Below are positions 45,184-54,778 of a stretch of DNA of 64,000 nt, piece by piece. The DNA comes from Bog-473 sp963807675 (GTDB taxonomy: Bacteria; Actinomycetota; Acidimicrobiia; Acidimicrobiales; RAAP-2): NCBI GenBank assembly GCA_963807675.1, contig CAWECP010000009.1, forward strand, positions 1 to 64,000. Reading direction: 5' to 3'. The notes under the pieces were generated by a model. It made no database searches. It saw only the letters and a list, made by a program, of their open reading frames with translations, and had not been told where the DNA came from. Both the position numbers and the translations under genes were made by a program. How positions within the stretch are numbered: the stretch's first letter is position 1; each line of letters opens with the position of its first letter.

Positions 45184-46471
45184 GCGCGACCGATCCTCCG
45201 TCCCCACCATCCTCCACGTCGACATGGACGCGTTCTTCGCGTCGGTCGAGGTTCTCGACGACCCCTCACTGGCCGGGAAGCCCGTCATCGTCGGCGGGGC
45301 CGGGGCGCGGGGCGTGGTGGCGTCGTGCACCTACGAGGCGCGCGCCTACGGGGTGCACTCGGCCATGCCGTCGGTGCGGGCGCGCCAGCTCTGCCCCGAC
45401 GCCGTCTTCCTGTCGGGACGCCACAGCCGCTACGCCGAGGTGAGCGCCGAGCTGCACCGAATTCTGCACGACGTGACGCCGATGGTGGAGCCCATCGGGC
45501 TCGACGAGGCCTTCGTGGACGTGTCCGGCGCGCTGCGCCTGCTCGGGCCGCCTGAGGTGATCGCGCGGGACGTGCGCGGACGGGTGCGCGACGAGCTGCA
45601 GCTCGACTGCGCCGTCGGCATCGGGCGCTCCAAGATGATCGCCAAGCTGGCCTCGCGGGCGGCCAAGCCGCGGGCGACGCGGGCTGGGCTCGAGCCGGGG
45701 CCGGGGGTTTTCCTGGTGGTGCCCGAAGAGGAGCTGGCCTTCCTGCACGGCCACGACGTGGAGGCGCTCTGGGGCGTCGGCCCGGCCACGGCCAAACGCC
45801 TGCGCGATCTCGGGGTGCAGACGGTCGGCGACCTGGCCGCGCTCCCGCTCGACACCGTGACGCGCCGGCTGGGCAAGGCGAGCGGGGCGCACCTGGCCGC
45901 ACTGGCCCGCGGGGAGGACCCCGACCCGGTCCGACCCGACCGGCCGACCAAGTCGATCGGGCACGAGGAGACGTTCAGCCAGGACCTGGTCGACCCGCAC
46001 GAGCTGGAGCGCCACGTGCTGCGCATGTCCGAGTCGGTGGCCACCATGCTGCGCGGCACCTCGACGGCGGCTCGGACGATCACGGTCAAGGTCAAGTTCA
46101 AGGACCTGTCGCTCCAGACGCGCTCGCACACGCTGGGACGGGCCATCACCACGGGAGGGGCCATCGGGCAGGTGGCCTCGGCGCTGCTGGCCGGCATCGA
46201 CCCGGGCGAAGGCATCCGCTTGCTCGGCGTGTCGGCCTCGGGTCTCTCCGTGGGCGGCGCCGACCAGCTCTCCTTCGACCTCGGTGACGGCCTGGAGCGC
46301 TCGAACGAGAGCGCCATGGCCCGGGAGCAGTCGTGGCACGACGTCACGGCGGCGGTCGACGCCATCCGGACGCGCTTCGGGAAGTCGTCGGTCGGCTCGG
46401 CCGCCATGGTGACCGACGAAGGGGTGCAGGTGCCGGCTCGGCGCGACGCCCCGTGGGGCCCGGACGAGTAG
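45176..46471 (+). CDS. dinB: DNA polymerase IV (Y family)
   Basis: 431 residues. Catalytic acids in LHVDMDAFFASVEVLDD and PIGLDEAFVDVSG; the steric YxR region is CTYEARAYGVHSAMP; HhH region ALWGVGPATAKRLRDLGV and a little-finger domain follow. It performs translesion synthesis. The C-terminal tail (after LSFDLGDG) lacks an obvious beta-clamp motif by eye. Gene order LysM-nrdR-deacetylase-dinB suggests a damage-response operon. Confidence 0.92.
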   Translation: MAERDRSSVPTILHVDMDAFFASVEVLDDPSLAGKPVIVGGAGARGVVASCTYEARAYGVHSAMPSVRARQLCPDAVFLSGRHSRYAEVSAELHRILHDVTPMVEPIGLDEAFVDVSGALRLLGPPEVIARDVRGRVRDELQLDCAVGIGRSKMIAKLASRAAKPRATRAGLEPGPGVFLVVPEEELAFLHGHDVEALWGVGPATAKRLRDLGVQTVGDLAALPLDTVTRRLGKASGAHLAALARGEDPDPVRPDRPTKSIGHEETFSQDLVDPHELERHVLRMSESVATMLRGTSTAARTITVKVKFKDLSLQTRSHTLGRAITTGGAIGQVASALLAGIDPGEGIRLLGVSASGLSVGGADQLSFDLGDGLERSNESAMAREQSWHDVTAAVDAIRTRFGKSSVGSAAMVTDEGVQVPARRDAPWGPDE

Positions 46472-47588
46472 GCCACCAGCGGATCCAATAACCGTGGGGG
46501 TGGGTGTCGGCCAGGCGGACGGGCTCGGCGCCACCGGGCCCGATGTGGACCAGAGCGGTGGCCAGGTCCGGCCCGTCGCGCGGGACGGGTGAGGGGGGCG
46601 TGGGCAAGCCCGGCGTCTCGAAGGGGGTCTCGCAGTAGAGGTGGTGCACGGCCCGGGTGGCCTCGAGTGCGCGCACCTCGGCCACGAGGGCGCGTTGCTG
46701 CTCCTCGTTGAGATAGGCGGCCACCCAGGAGTGGAACACGACGAGCGGATGGTGGCCGGCGATGGAGGCGGCGACGCGGGGCAAGTCGGCCACCATGTCG
46801 CCTTGTTCGAGGCGCGGCGGGTGGCGCGAAGCCCGCACGTTGGCGAGCGCGGCGCGGAGGCGCCCGAACCGCACGGGGTTGTCGGGCCACTGACAGGCCA
46901 GCAGCCAGCGGGCCGCGTCGTCGGAGAACGGGTCGATGGGGGAGAGGTCGAGGCCGACGCGCTCGGCCATGGTGGGCAGGCGGAGCTCGGGCAGGGTGGC
47001 GACGTCGTCGCGGGCTTCGCACTCGAGCGCGACTGCCGAGCCGGGCGTCCCGGCCGCGAGCGTGCCGTCGCCGACCCGGGACCGGTAGGTGTAGGCGTAG
47101 TCGTCGAAGAGAAGGTTGAGCCCGGCCGACGTCCCGAGGTCGAGCAGGGAGAGCGGCTCGGCCCAGCCGTGTAACGCGGCGATGTGGCAGAGGCCGGGCA
47201 GCAGGCTGGTGCAGCGGCCAACCTCGTTGGTCTGCGTGCTGCGCCGGGCGATCAGCGCCTCGAGCTCGGCCCGGTGCGCCCGGCAAAAGTCGGCGAAGTC
47301 GGCGGCGGCGTCGCTCGCCGTCGCCGGGGTCGGCCCGAGGACCTCGGCCACCGTGTCGTAGTGCGCGGCCAGCGGATGCTGCACGCCCGAGAGCAGCAGG
47401 TAGTGCACGGCCGCCAGCAGCAGGAGCGGGCGGCGCTGGGGGAGCGGTGCGCCGTCGAGCAGCGAGAGCACCTCGGGGTCGTCGGCCATGGCGCGGCTGA
47501 TGGCCGGGTAGGTGATGCCGCCGTCGCGCTCGACCACGGCGGCGAAGCCGCGGAAGTGGTCCGGGAGCGGCTCGTCGACCAGGGGCAC
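46344..47588 (-). CDS. DUF2332-family protein
   Basis: 414 residues if read to the stop at 46344. The body carries SLLDLGTSAGLNLLFDDYAY and VVFHSWVAAYLNEEQQRALV, typical of DUF2332, a family with methyltransferase-like motif I but unknown function. Family proteins usually end close to HPHGYWIRWW; here another 37 Arg/Pro-rich residues run 128 bp into the convergent dinB gene. That suggests a lost stop or indel near 46480. Confidence 0.75.
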   Translation of the reverse strand: MPLVDEPLPDHFRGFAAVVERDGGITYPAISRAMADDPEVLSLLDGAPLPQRRPLLLLAAVHYLLLSGVQHPLAAHYDTVAEVLGPTPATASDAAADFADFCRAHRAELEALIARRSTQTNEVGRCTSLLPGLCHIAALHGWAEPLSLLDLGTSAGLNLLFDDYAYTYRSRVGDGTLAAGTPGSAVALECEARDDVATLPELRLPTMAERVGLDLSPIDPFSDDAARWLLACQWPDNPVRFGRLRAALANVRASRHPPRLEQGDMVADLPRVAASIAGHHPLVVFHSWVAAYLNEEQQRALVAEVRALEATRAVHHLYCETPFETPGLPTPPSPVPRDGPDLATALVHIGPGGAEPVRLADTHPHGYWIRWWPTRPGPTGRRAEPAPAPLRRSPWRPSRPTTSRSASGWRRPPP

Positions 47589-47592
47589 CGGC

Positions 47593-48591
47593 TCAGTAGC
47601 TGGCGGGCAACAGCGGGCTGACCGCGCCGAAGAAGAAGTAGAGGAGCACCAGGATCCCGGCCGTGCCGACGACCCAGGCCAGCCAGCGCTGGCTGCGGAA
47701 GCGGCGACCGGCGAGGAGGGTCAGGGCCCCGAGGACCAGGGCGACGATCCCCCAGAACAGCGCACCGGCCAGGTCGACGCCGTTGTTCCCGGCCAGCTGC
47801 TGGCTCTTCGGCGCGGCCTGCCCTTTGCCCGTGGGCACCGCGGCGAGCCCGGAGTTCGGGAAGAGCTGGGAGTGGGCGAGCTTGGCTTGTACGACCAGGC
47901 GGGTCGAGGCGCTGAAGCGCGGGTTGCAGGTGGTCAGCGTGAGCCAGTCGGCCGGCACGTTGTTGATGACCGAAGAGTCGTTCGGCGAGATGACGAAGGT
48001 GCGGAAGGCGTCGTAGACGAAGATGCCCTGCACCGTGGTCAGGACGATGGGGTCGCCCGGCTTGACCGAGTCGAGGTTGTAGAAGGGATGCCCGTATGTC
48101 GTGCGGTGGCCGGCGATGCCGACGTTGCCGGCCTCGCCCGGCAACGGCGTCCCGATGTAGTGGCCGGGGCCCTTGCGCAGGTCGGGTGTGTTGGTGCCCT
48201 CCACCACGATTTGGTTGACGCCGATGACCGGGATGGTGATCTGGCCGACGGGGTCCCCCTCGAGCGGTGCCGCCATCGGTGGCGCGGTGACCGGCGGTCC
48301 GGTGGGCAGCTTGTCGAGCGCGGCTGCCTCGGCCAGCGCGTGGCGGATCTCCTGCCCGTTGCTCTCCATGATCAGGGTGGAGCGCAGCTGCGACTGGGTG
48401 TGCGCCTCTTGGAGTGATGTGCCCCAAATTTGGTAGGCGGTGAAGAGGAGGACGAGCACGCCCAGGCCGACGAGGATGCGGCCGGTGATGTCGAGGGCCC
48501 GGCGCAGCCGGCCCATCGGCCGCGGCGGGTGCTCGTGGGGCTGCTCGGTCCCGGTGGCCGGAGTCGCCTCGGCCGCCGTCTGCGTCGTCAC
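47593..48591 (-). CDS. Class E-type sortase
   Basis: 332 residues from GTG 48591. One N-terminal TM helix (ILVGLGVLVLLFTAYQIW), the sortase fold with catalytic His in GIAGHRTTYGHPF and Cys in LTLTTCNPRFSAS followed by Arg, and two more TM helices at the C-terminus. It would anchor surface proteins to peptidoglycan; no LPxTG/LAxTG substrate is adjacent. Starts 35 bp after the transpeptidase gene ends, same strand. Confidence 0.87.
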   Translation of the reverse strand: MTTQTAAEATPATGTEQPHEHPPRPMGRLRRALDITGRILVGLGVLVLLFTAYQIWGTSLQEAHTQSQLRSTLIMESNGQEIRHALAEAAALDKLPTGPPVTAPPMAAPLEGDPVGQITIPVIGVNQIVVEGTNTPDLRKGPGHYIGTPLPGEAGNVGIAGHRTTYGHPFYNLDSVKPGDPIVLTTVQGIFVYDAFRTFVISPNDSSVINNVPADWLTLTTCNPRFSASTRLVVQAKLAHSQLFPNSGLAAVPTGKGQAAPKSQQLAGNNGVDLAGALFWGIVALVLGALTLLAGRRFRSQRWLAWVVGTAGILVLLYFFFGAVSPLLPASY

Positions 48592-48625
48592 TGCCGCTGC
48601 CGTGCCGTCGCGCCGCCCGGGTCCG

Positions 48626-49756
48626 CTATCCCTCGACGGTGACCAGGGTGCCCAACGGCGTGTAGGGGAACACGACCTCGGCGTTCGCCGGGGGCATCTC
48701 GACACAGCCGTCGCTCTGCGGGAAGCCGTAGGAGCCCCGCACGAACCCGTGCAACGCGTCACCGCCGTTGAAGTAGCTGACCCACGGGATACCGGGGTCC
48801 ACGTAGTGGGACCCGTCGGGGTTGGTCCCGCTCATCGTCGTCACGGTGTAGCGGGCGTAGACCGGGAACGTGCCGTCGACCGTCGGCGCCGCCGGCACGC
48901 CGGTGTTGGCCAGCGTGCTGTACACCTCGGCGCCTTCGGAGAACACGGTGGTCGTCTCGGGAAGCGCCTTGTTGACGATGACGAAGTTGTAGGCGTTGGC
49001 GTCCCCGTGGCCGCTCTGCACGTCGGCCAGCAGGTCGGTCCACACCGTGGGACCGGCGATGCCGTCGACCTTGATGCCGTTCTGGTTCTCGAAGTTCATG
49101 ACGGCGCCGGTGGTGATGACGTTCGCCTGGCCGGGAGACCACAGCGACGTGAGCGAAGCGGGGAGGTCGGCCCAGCGCCATGAGAAGGTGCCCAGCTGGT
49201 TGTTGCCTTCCTGTGTCGGCGAGGTCAGCGGCGCGGCCGGGGTGAACGACAGCGGCAGGTAGCCGAGCTCGGCCAGGAGTTGTTGGAGGCGGAGCGTCGA
49301 GCCGGTCGCGACGGTGAACGAGGACGTGACGGTCCTGCTCAGGTGCTGTCCGCCCGAGCTGATGGCGCCGCTCGGCCCGCCGGGAATGGTGATCGTCTCG
49401 GTGGCGCCGGGCACGAGTGGACCGGTCGCCTGGTACTGGAGCAGCGATGGCGACAGCACGGCCCAGCTCCCGGTGACCGGTGGGTCGAGGGTCGGCAGCG
49501 GCGAGTTGGGGGCCAGGTCGGTCGAGAACTGCACCGAGATGGTGGAGCCGGCCGCGACGTTCGAGCCTGTGGGCGACGTGGAGACCACCTTGAGGGCGGG
49601 CGGCGGCGCGGTCGGGCTGGCCGAGGCGGGCGAGAAGTGGGGGTGGACAGCCACCACGAGCCCGGCCCCGGCGACCACGAGCGCGACGACGCAGACGATG
49701 AGGATCACCCACCACCGCTTGCCTCGCGTTTGCCGGACGTGTCCACCCTGGGCCAT
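48626..49756 (-). CDS. L,D-transpeptidase (YkuD) with N-terminal Ig-like domain
   Basis: 376 residues. TM anchor (WVILIVCVVALVVAGAGLVV), Big_5-like domain (TSPTGSNVAAGSTISVQFST), a peptidoglycan-binding-like helical section (LRLQQLLAELGYLP; VMNFENQNGIKVDG) and the YkuD active site HGFVRGSYGFPQSDGCVEM with catalytic Cys. It forms 3-3 cross-links in peptidoglycan. It pairs with the downstream sortase gene in a wall-assembly operon. Confidence 0.87.
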   Translation of the reverse strand: MAQGGHVRQTRGKRWWVILIVCVVALVVAGAGLVVAVHPHFSPASASPTAPPPALKVVSTSPTGSNVAAGSTISVQFSTDLAPNSPLPTLDPPVTGSWAVLSPSLLQYQATGPLVPGATETITIPGGPSGAISSGGQHLSRTVTSSFTVATGSTLRLQQLLAELGYLPLSFTPAAPLTSPTQEGNNQLGTFSWRWADLPASLTSLWSPGQANVITTGAVMNFENQNGIKVDGIAGPTVWTDLLADVQSGHGDANAYNFVIVNKALPETTTVFSEGAEVYSTLANTGVPAAPTVDGTFPVYARYTVTTMSGTNPDGSHYVDPGIPWVSYFNGGDALHGFVRGSYGFPQSDGCVEMPPANAEVVFPYTPLGTLVTVEG

Positions 49757-49801
49757 GGCAGAGGGATTCTACCGGGACCACCCTGGTTGTGGGGTTAGGG
49801 C

Positions 49802-52162
49802 CTAAATGCCTAGTTCCCGCTCGAGGGCGTCGGTCACCGCACCCAGGCGTGTGGCGTCGGTGATTTTGGACCCGTTCGACTCACGCACGTAGAAGGCGTC
49901 AACCACCATTTCACCCAGTGTGGAGACCCGGGCCGAGACGACATCGAGGTCGGCCTCGAAGAGCGCCCGGGTGATCCGGTGCAGGAAGCCGATTTCGTCG
50001 GGCGCCCGCACCTCGAGCACGGTGGCCGTGGCGGAGGCCTCGTTGTCGACGCTGACGTCACTCCCCGGGAGGTGGGCGGCGGACTGCCGGCGGAGCGGGT
50101 AGACGCGCTCGCGCTCGGACAGCCGCTCGGCCAGCGCAAGCCGATCGGACAACACGGCGGCCAGGTCCTCGCGTAGCTTGGCCGTGTCCGGCCAGGTGCC
50201 CCGAGCCACCTCGACCGTGAAGACTTCGACGGCCACCCCTTCCGCGCCGCCCACGTTGGCCGCGCGCACGTCCATGCCGTTGAGGGCGAGGGCGCCGGCG
50301 ACCGAGGAAAAGAGGCCGCGCCGGTCGGGCGCGGCGACGATGACCTGAGGTGGACGCAGCAACACCGACGGCAGGCCGGTCTGGCGCACCTCGTCGACCA
50401 GGTCGCGATGGGCCGCCGGGAGCGGGTCCGGTCCCACCGGCGCGGCGGACTCACCCTGTAGCAGCTTGTCGGCCCGCTCGACCAGGTCGGCCACGAGTCC
50501 CGCCTTCCAGGCGCCCCAGGCGGAGGGGCCGGTAGCGCGGCTGTCAGCCTCGGTCAGCGCAGCGAGCAGGTGCAAGGTGAGACGGTTGCCGGCGGCGGCG
50601 GCCACACGGGCGACGGTGGTGGGATCGTCGAGGTCGCGGCGCGTCGCCGTGTCGGGCAGCAGGAGATGGTGGCGCACCAGGTCGACGAGGACCTCGACGT
50701 CGGCCGGCGCGAAGCCCATGCGCGTGCCGATGCGGCCCACGACTTCGATCCCCGCCGACGTGTGGTCGCCCGGGAAGCCCTTGCCGATGTCGTGCAGCAG
50801 CGCGCCCACCAGAAGGAGGTCGGGTCGCTCGACGCGGTCGGTCAGCTCGGCGGCCAGCGCGGCGGCCTCGAGCAGATGCCGGTCGACGGTGAAGCGGTGG
50901 TAGGCGTTGCGCTGCGGCTTGTTCCTCACGGCCGCCCACTCGGGGATCAGGCGGACCAGGAGGCCGTGCTGGTCGAGCGACTCGATTTTGTCGACGGCGG
51001 GCGGGCCCAGCCCGAGCAGCGCCACCAGCGCCTGGCGGGTCTCGGGCGTCCACGGATCGGACGGCGCGGGCATGCGGTCGGCCAGGCGGTGCAGCGAGCC
51101 CCTGGCGATGGGCCGGTCGCGCTTCGCGGCCGTATAGGCGAGACGGAGGGGCAGCGACGCGTCGGTCGAGACGGGCGCCTCGGGCGTGAGGGCGATTTCA
51201 CCGTCCACCTCGACCATGTCCGGCCCCAGCTCGGTCGTGGTGTGGTCCTTGGGCGTGGTGTCGGGCGCGTGCCGGCGGAAGCGACGCCGGGGCGGCGGAG
51301 TCGGATCCCACAGGCGCCGGCGCCGCCACACGTCGTCGCTCACCCAGGCGATCTGGCGGCCGGCGTTGGACACGGCGGCCATGAGGTCGTCGGCATCGGG
51401 GAACGCGAGCGCGGCGGCCACCTGGTCCTGGTCCTGCAGCAGGAGCTTGTCGTGCTCGCGCCGAGCCATTCGGTGGAGCTCGACGCGGATGGTCGTCAAG
51501 AGCGCGGTGGCGCCCTCGAGGGAGGACAGGTCGGCGTAGTCCGGCAGCTCGGGCGCGTACACGGAGATGGCGCGCAGCACGCTCACGTCGCGCAATCCGC
51601 CGTGGCTCTCCTTGAGGTCGGGCTCGAGGAGGAAGGCGACGTCGCCGGCGGCCGCCCGGCGCGCGGCCATCTGGGCCTCGAGGAGCGGCAGGTACTTGGT
51701 CCCGAGCTTGTCGCGCCAGGCCGTGCGGGCCCGTTCCAGCAGCGGGTCCGCGATGCGGGACTCGCCCCAGATCAGGCGCGCATCGAGGAGGCCGAGGGCG
51801 ACGCGGGCGTCGTCGGCCGCGGCCGTCAGCACCTCGGCGGGCCGCCGCACCGAGTGATCCAGGTGGACGCCCTCGTCCCACACCGGGTACCAGATGCCGT
51901 CGGCCACCGCCTTGATGTCGCGATGGCCATTGTGGACGAGCACCACATCGAGGTCGCTGTAGGGGCACAGCGAGCTACGCCCGTAGCCGCCCACGGCCAC
52001 CAGGGCCAGGTGCCGCCGGGCCTCCCCGGCCGCCTGGTCGGCCAGGTCGGAGAGCCATTCGTCGGCCTCGGCCGAGTAGCGGCGGCAGAATTCTTGGCCC
52101 ATCAGGCCTTTCTCGGCCAGCAGCCGGCTGCGCCGCTCACGCAGTGACGCTTCGGCGACCAT
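49802..52162 (-). CDS. glnD: [Protein-PII] uridylyl/adenylyltransferase GlnD
   Basis: 786 residues. Nucleotidyltransferase motif VAVGGYGRSSLCPYSDLDVV, the glnD helical region (LEPDLKESHGGLRDV), an HD domain (LVGALLHDIGKGFPGDHTSA) and two C-terminal ACT domains (VIVAAPDRRGLFSSVAGALA; LEVRAPDEIGFLHRITRALF). It modifies PII signalling proteins by nitrogen status. glnK and amtB, often adjacent, are absent from the window. Start GTG/ATG region at 52162. Confidence 0.92.
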   Translation of the reverse strand: MVAEASLRERRSRLLAEKGLMGQEFCRRYSAEADEWLSDLADQAAGEARRHLALVAVGGYGRSSLCPYSDLDVVLVHNGHRDIKAVADGIWYPVWDEGVHLDHSVRRPAEVLTAAADDARVALGLLDARLIWGESRIADPLLERARTAWRDKLGTKYLPLLEAQMAARRAAAGDVAFLLEPDLKESHGGLRDVSVLRAISVYAPELPDYADLSSLEGATALLTTIRVELHRMARREHDKLLLQDQDQVAAALAFPDADDLMAAVSNAGRQIAWVSDDVWRRRRLWDPTPPPRRRFRRHAPDTTPKDHTTTELGPDMVEVDGEIALTPEAPVSTDASLPLRLAYTAAKRDRPIARGSLHRLADRMPAPSDPWTPETRQALVALLGLGPPAVDKIESLDQHGLLVRLIPEWAAVRNKPQRNAYHRFTVDRHLLEAAALAAELTDRVERPDLLLVGALLHDIGKGFPGDHTSAGIEVVGRIGTRMGFAPADVEVLVDLVRHHLLLPDTATRRDLDDPTTVARVAAAAGNRLTLHLLAALTEADSRATGPSAWGAWKAGLVADLVERADKLLQGESAAPVGPDPLPAAHRDLVDEVRQTGLPSVLLRPPQVIVAAPDRRGLFSSVAGALALNGMDVRAANVGGAEGVAVEVFTVEVARGTWPDTAKLREDLAAVLSDRLALAERLSERERVYPLRRQSAAHLPGSDVSVDNEASATATVLEVRAPDEIGFLHRITRALFEADLDVVSARVSTLGEMVVDAFYVRESNGSKITDATRLGAVTDALERELGI

Positions 52163-52185
52163 GGCGGGAACGTAGCATTGGGCTC

Positions 52186-52395
52186 GTGAGTAAAGAGGTA
52201 AGCAGTCGCGAGGGAAAGAGCCCGATGACCTTCACCCACGCGGTGGCCATGACGGCCGTCGGCGTGGTCGGGATCGTCATCGCCTTCTGGATCCTCTCCA
52301 GCCTTCTGGGCGTCCTTTGGTTCTTCGTCAAGATCGCGGCGATCGTCGCCCTGATCGCCGGCGTGTTCTGGGTGGTCTCCCGGATGCGCCGCTAG
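52186..52395 (+). CDS. Small two-helix membrane protein
   Basis: 69 residues from GTG 52186, or 56 from ATG 52225. Hydrophobic helices HAVAMTAVGVVGIVIAFWIL and FFVKIAAIVALIAGVFWVV, with a basic C-terminus (SRMRR). Divergent from glnD. Function unknown. Confidence 0.6.
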   Translation: MSKEVSSREGKSPMTFTHAVAMTAVGVVGIVIAFWILSSLLGVLWFFVKIAAIVALIAGVFWVVSRMRR

Positions 52396-52529
52396 CGGCC
52401 ACCGGTTGGGGGCGAGACGTGGCCCCGCCTGGGCGGGACGAGTCTCGAACAAACCTGGGGCTGAGGGAGAGCTGGGAGGCCAGCTTGGACCAAACCGTCC
52501 CAGTTCCGTGTCTCTTGGCGTCGTGGCAC

Positions 52530-52601
52530 GGCGGCGTGGCCGAGTGGTTTAGGCAGGGGCCTGCAAAGCCCCGTACGGCGGTTCGATTCCGCCCGCCGCC
52601 T
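52530..52601 (+). tRNA. tRNA-Cys (GCA)
   Basis: Acceptor arms GGCGGCG (52530) and CGCCGCC (52594-52600) pair; discriminator T at 52601. The anticodon stem GGGGC/GCCCC encloses the loop CTGCAAA with anticodon GCA at 52563-52565. The T-loop GTTCGATTC is canonical. No CCA is encoded. Confidence 0.95.
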
Positions 52602-52863
52602 CAACGAGTTCCCCCCCATCAGCTTCCGTACCGGGTTGGTGCTCGCCCTTCGGGCGTTTCGTGCGTGCGCCACGGCTCCTCAGGGTCCGGGACGGGTCTG
52701 CGCAGCCTGGGCGGCGGTGATCGCGCCATGGAGACAGCCCGCGACGGAGGGTGTACGGAGGCGGTTCGCGGTCTGAGGCTTCCTGCCGGCAGCGTAGGTG
52801 GGGGAGTGCCCACATCGGCCCAGGAGAATGGGGGACGCCCGTCCTTGGCTTTAGAGTGACCCG
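52602..52863. other. Intergenic stretch after tRNA-Cys
   Basis: About 260 bases with no supported gene. Just after the tRNA lies a run CCCCCCC (52611-52617); no hairpin terminator is evident. Confidence 0.5.
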
Positions 52864-53484
52864 GTGCAGATCAGCGATGTCCGAAGATCGGCCTCCGCTG
52901 CGCACGCCGAGCCTGGAGTTGACCGCATTCGTGCGCGCCTCCTCGTTCTCGTCACCGGACTGCCAGGGACCGGCAAGTCGACCATGGCCGAGGTGGCCGC
53001 TCGTGCACTGGGAGCACCCGTGCTCGGCCACGACTGGGCCATGAGCGGACTGCGCCCCTTCCGAGAGATGGAGCAGGCGCTCGACGACATGGGCTTCGCG
53101 GGCCGACGGACCGTGGGGTGGTCGATCCTGTGGTCGCTGGCGCGGGAGCAGCTCCGGCTCGGCTCATCGGTGGTGCTCGACGGTGTCGCCCGCCAGCCCG
53201 AGGTCGTCCGGGCCCGAGAGGTCGCGGGAGAAGAGCGCGTCGAGAGCCTCGTGCTCATGACCGCCTGCGAGGACGCGGCGGTGCACCGCTCACGGGTCGA
53301 TGGACGTCAGCGAGGCATCCCGGATTGGTACGAATTGGACTGGGTTCATGTCGCCCAGGCCCGCGCCTCATGGGAGGCACCGTCCGACGTCGACCTGGTG
53401 CTGCCGGCGACGGATCCGCTGGAGGACAACGTCCACCGCGTCCGAATCGCCCTGGCGGCTGGTCGCGGGGTGACCGAGACGTGA
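52864..53484 (+). CDS. P-loop kinase/AAA-type ATPase of unknown substrate
   Basis: 206 residues from GTG 52864. Walker A LVTGLPGTGKSTMAEVAARA near residue 30; a Walker-B-like VVLDGVARQPEVVRAREV and an Arg-rich lid (RSRVDGRQRGIPDWYE). It resembles zeta-toxin-like or gluconate-kinase-like small kinases that protect or modify metabolites; which one cannot be decided. Followed by a decayed GH92 gene on the other strand. Confidence 0.68.
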   Translation: MQISDVRRSASAAHAEPGVDRIRARLLVLVTGLPGTGKSTMAEVAARALGAPVLGHDWAMSGLRPFREMEQALDDMGFAGRRTVGWSILWSLAREQLRLGSSVVLDGVARQPEVVRAREVAGEERVESLVLMTACEDAAVHRSRVDGRQRGIPDWYELDWVHVAQARASWEAPSDVDLVLPATDPLEDNVHRVRIALAAGRGVTET

Positions 53485-53489
53485 CTGCT

Positions 53490-53915
53490 TCCGGATCAGG
53501 TAACACGATGCTGACTGTGGGGAAGAGGGGGCTCGTCAGCGCGAAGTCGGCCGCACCGGGTGTCACGGGGAGCCCGATGGCGGCCCACACGTACCACGAG
53601 GCGATGGCGCCGAGGTCGTCGTTGCCAGGCTCGTCGACCGGCGCATCTGCGTACTCGGTGTCGGAGATGGCGCGCACGACGCGGTGGGTCTGGGCGGGCG
53701 CGCCGAGGAAATCGAAGAGCCAGGGCGCCCACTCGCCGGGCTCGTTGCCGGACCAGTCGCAGGGGGCGTCGCGGTGTCGTTCAGCTGCGTGAAGAACTTC
53801 TCGAGCTTGGCCACCGCGGCGGCGTCGCCGCCCATCGAGCGAGGCCTCGGCGGCCACGTCCTGGGGGACGTAGCCGGTTGGACGGCGTTGCCCTCCTCGA
53901 GCCCAGTTGGCCGCC
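53490..53915 (-). pseudogene. Remnant of GH92 alpha-mannosidase-like gene
   Basis: Leftward, three frames in turn give TGLEEGNAVQ, GGDAAAVAKLEKFFTQLND, then NEPGEWAPWLFDFLGAPAQT, ISDTEYADAPVDEPGNDDLG and ASWYVWAAIGLPVTPGAADF. These are signature segments of the catalytic C-terminal region of glycoside hydrolase family 92. Only about 140 of the usual 700 or more residues remain, with at least two frameshifts, so this is a true fragment. Confidence 0.7.
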
Positions 53916-54043
53916 GGGCTCGAACCGGGAGGTCTCGAAGGCCGGCCCCGGCGCAGCCTAAGGGTCGGGTGGGCTGGGCCGGCGTCGCTCGTGCCGCGAG
54001 ACCATCCGCGGTCCTGTCACATCCCGCTGCCATGCTCGCCCGC

Positions 54044-54766
54044 ATGGGTGCGTGGACCTCGGGCGAGGTGCTCGGGCTGGATTTCGAGACCACGGGCATC
54101 GACCGCTTCGAGGACGTCCCCGTCTCGTACGCGCTGGTGTCGGTGGTGGACGGCGTGCTGGTGCGCAGCTGGTCGGGCCTCATCGACCCGGGTCGGGAGA
54201 TCCCGGCCGACGCCACCGAGGTCCACGGGATCACGACCGAGCGGGCGCGTGCCGAGGGGATGCCGCTCGACGAGGCCATCGCATTGGTGTCCGATGCCGT
54301 CGTGGCGGCGAGCCGACGCGGCGCACCGCTGGCGGGGATGAAGCTGGACTTCGACCTGACATTGCTTGAGACGCAGGCGGCGCTGCGCCGCGGGCGAGGC
54401 CTCGTGGCGCGGGGCTGGCACGGCCCGGTGCTCGACGCCGGCGTGATCGACCGCCACTTCGATCCTGACCGCCACGGCCGGAGGACGCTGGTCGATCTCT
54501 GCGCCCACTACGGGATCCCCTTCGAGAGCGCGCACGACGCATCCGCCGATGCCATCGCCTCCGTTCAGGTCCTGTTCGCGCTGGCCGAGCGTTTCGAGGA
54601 GGTGCGGGGGGCCGACCTGAGTCGGCTGCACGCCGAGCAGATCCTCTGGCACCGGGCGTGGGCCGAGGACGTGGACGACTGGCGGGTCTCGCAGGGCATG
54701 GTCCCGATCGACCGCCGCGATTTCGTCTGGCCGGTGGCGCCGGCAGTCATGCCGCCGGCCGCCTGA
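54044..54766 (+). CDS. 3'-5' exonuclease, DnaQ-like (DEDDh)
   Basis: 240 residues from ATG 54044 (ATG 54032 is the alternative). Exo I LGLDFETTGIDRFEDVPVSY, Exo II region PLAGMKLDFDLTLLE and Exo III HDASADAIASVQVL with catalytic His and Asp. Similar stand-alone proteins occur as proofreading-like or RNase T-like exonucleases. It converges with the PhyH gene (12-bp gap). Confidence 0.8.
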   Translation: MGAWTSGEVLGLDFETTGIDRFEDVPVSYALVSVVDGVLVRSWSGLIDPGREIPADATEVHGITTERARAEGMPLDEAIALVSDAVVAASRRGAPLAGMKLDFDLTLLETQAALRRGRGLVARGWHGPVLDAGVIDRHFDPDRHGRRTLVDLCAHYGIPFESAHDASADAIASVQVLFALAERFEEVRGADLSRLHAEQILWHRAWAEDVDDWRVSQGMVPIDRRDFVWPVAPAVMPPAA

Positions 54767-54778
54767 TCGCCGGTTGGT

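Noticed and set aside
52602..52640. Possible terminator after tRNA-Cys
   Set aside because: A C-run is present but no stable hairpin with a T-tract.
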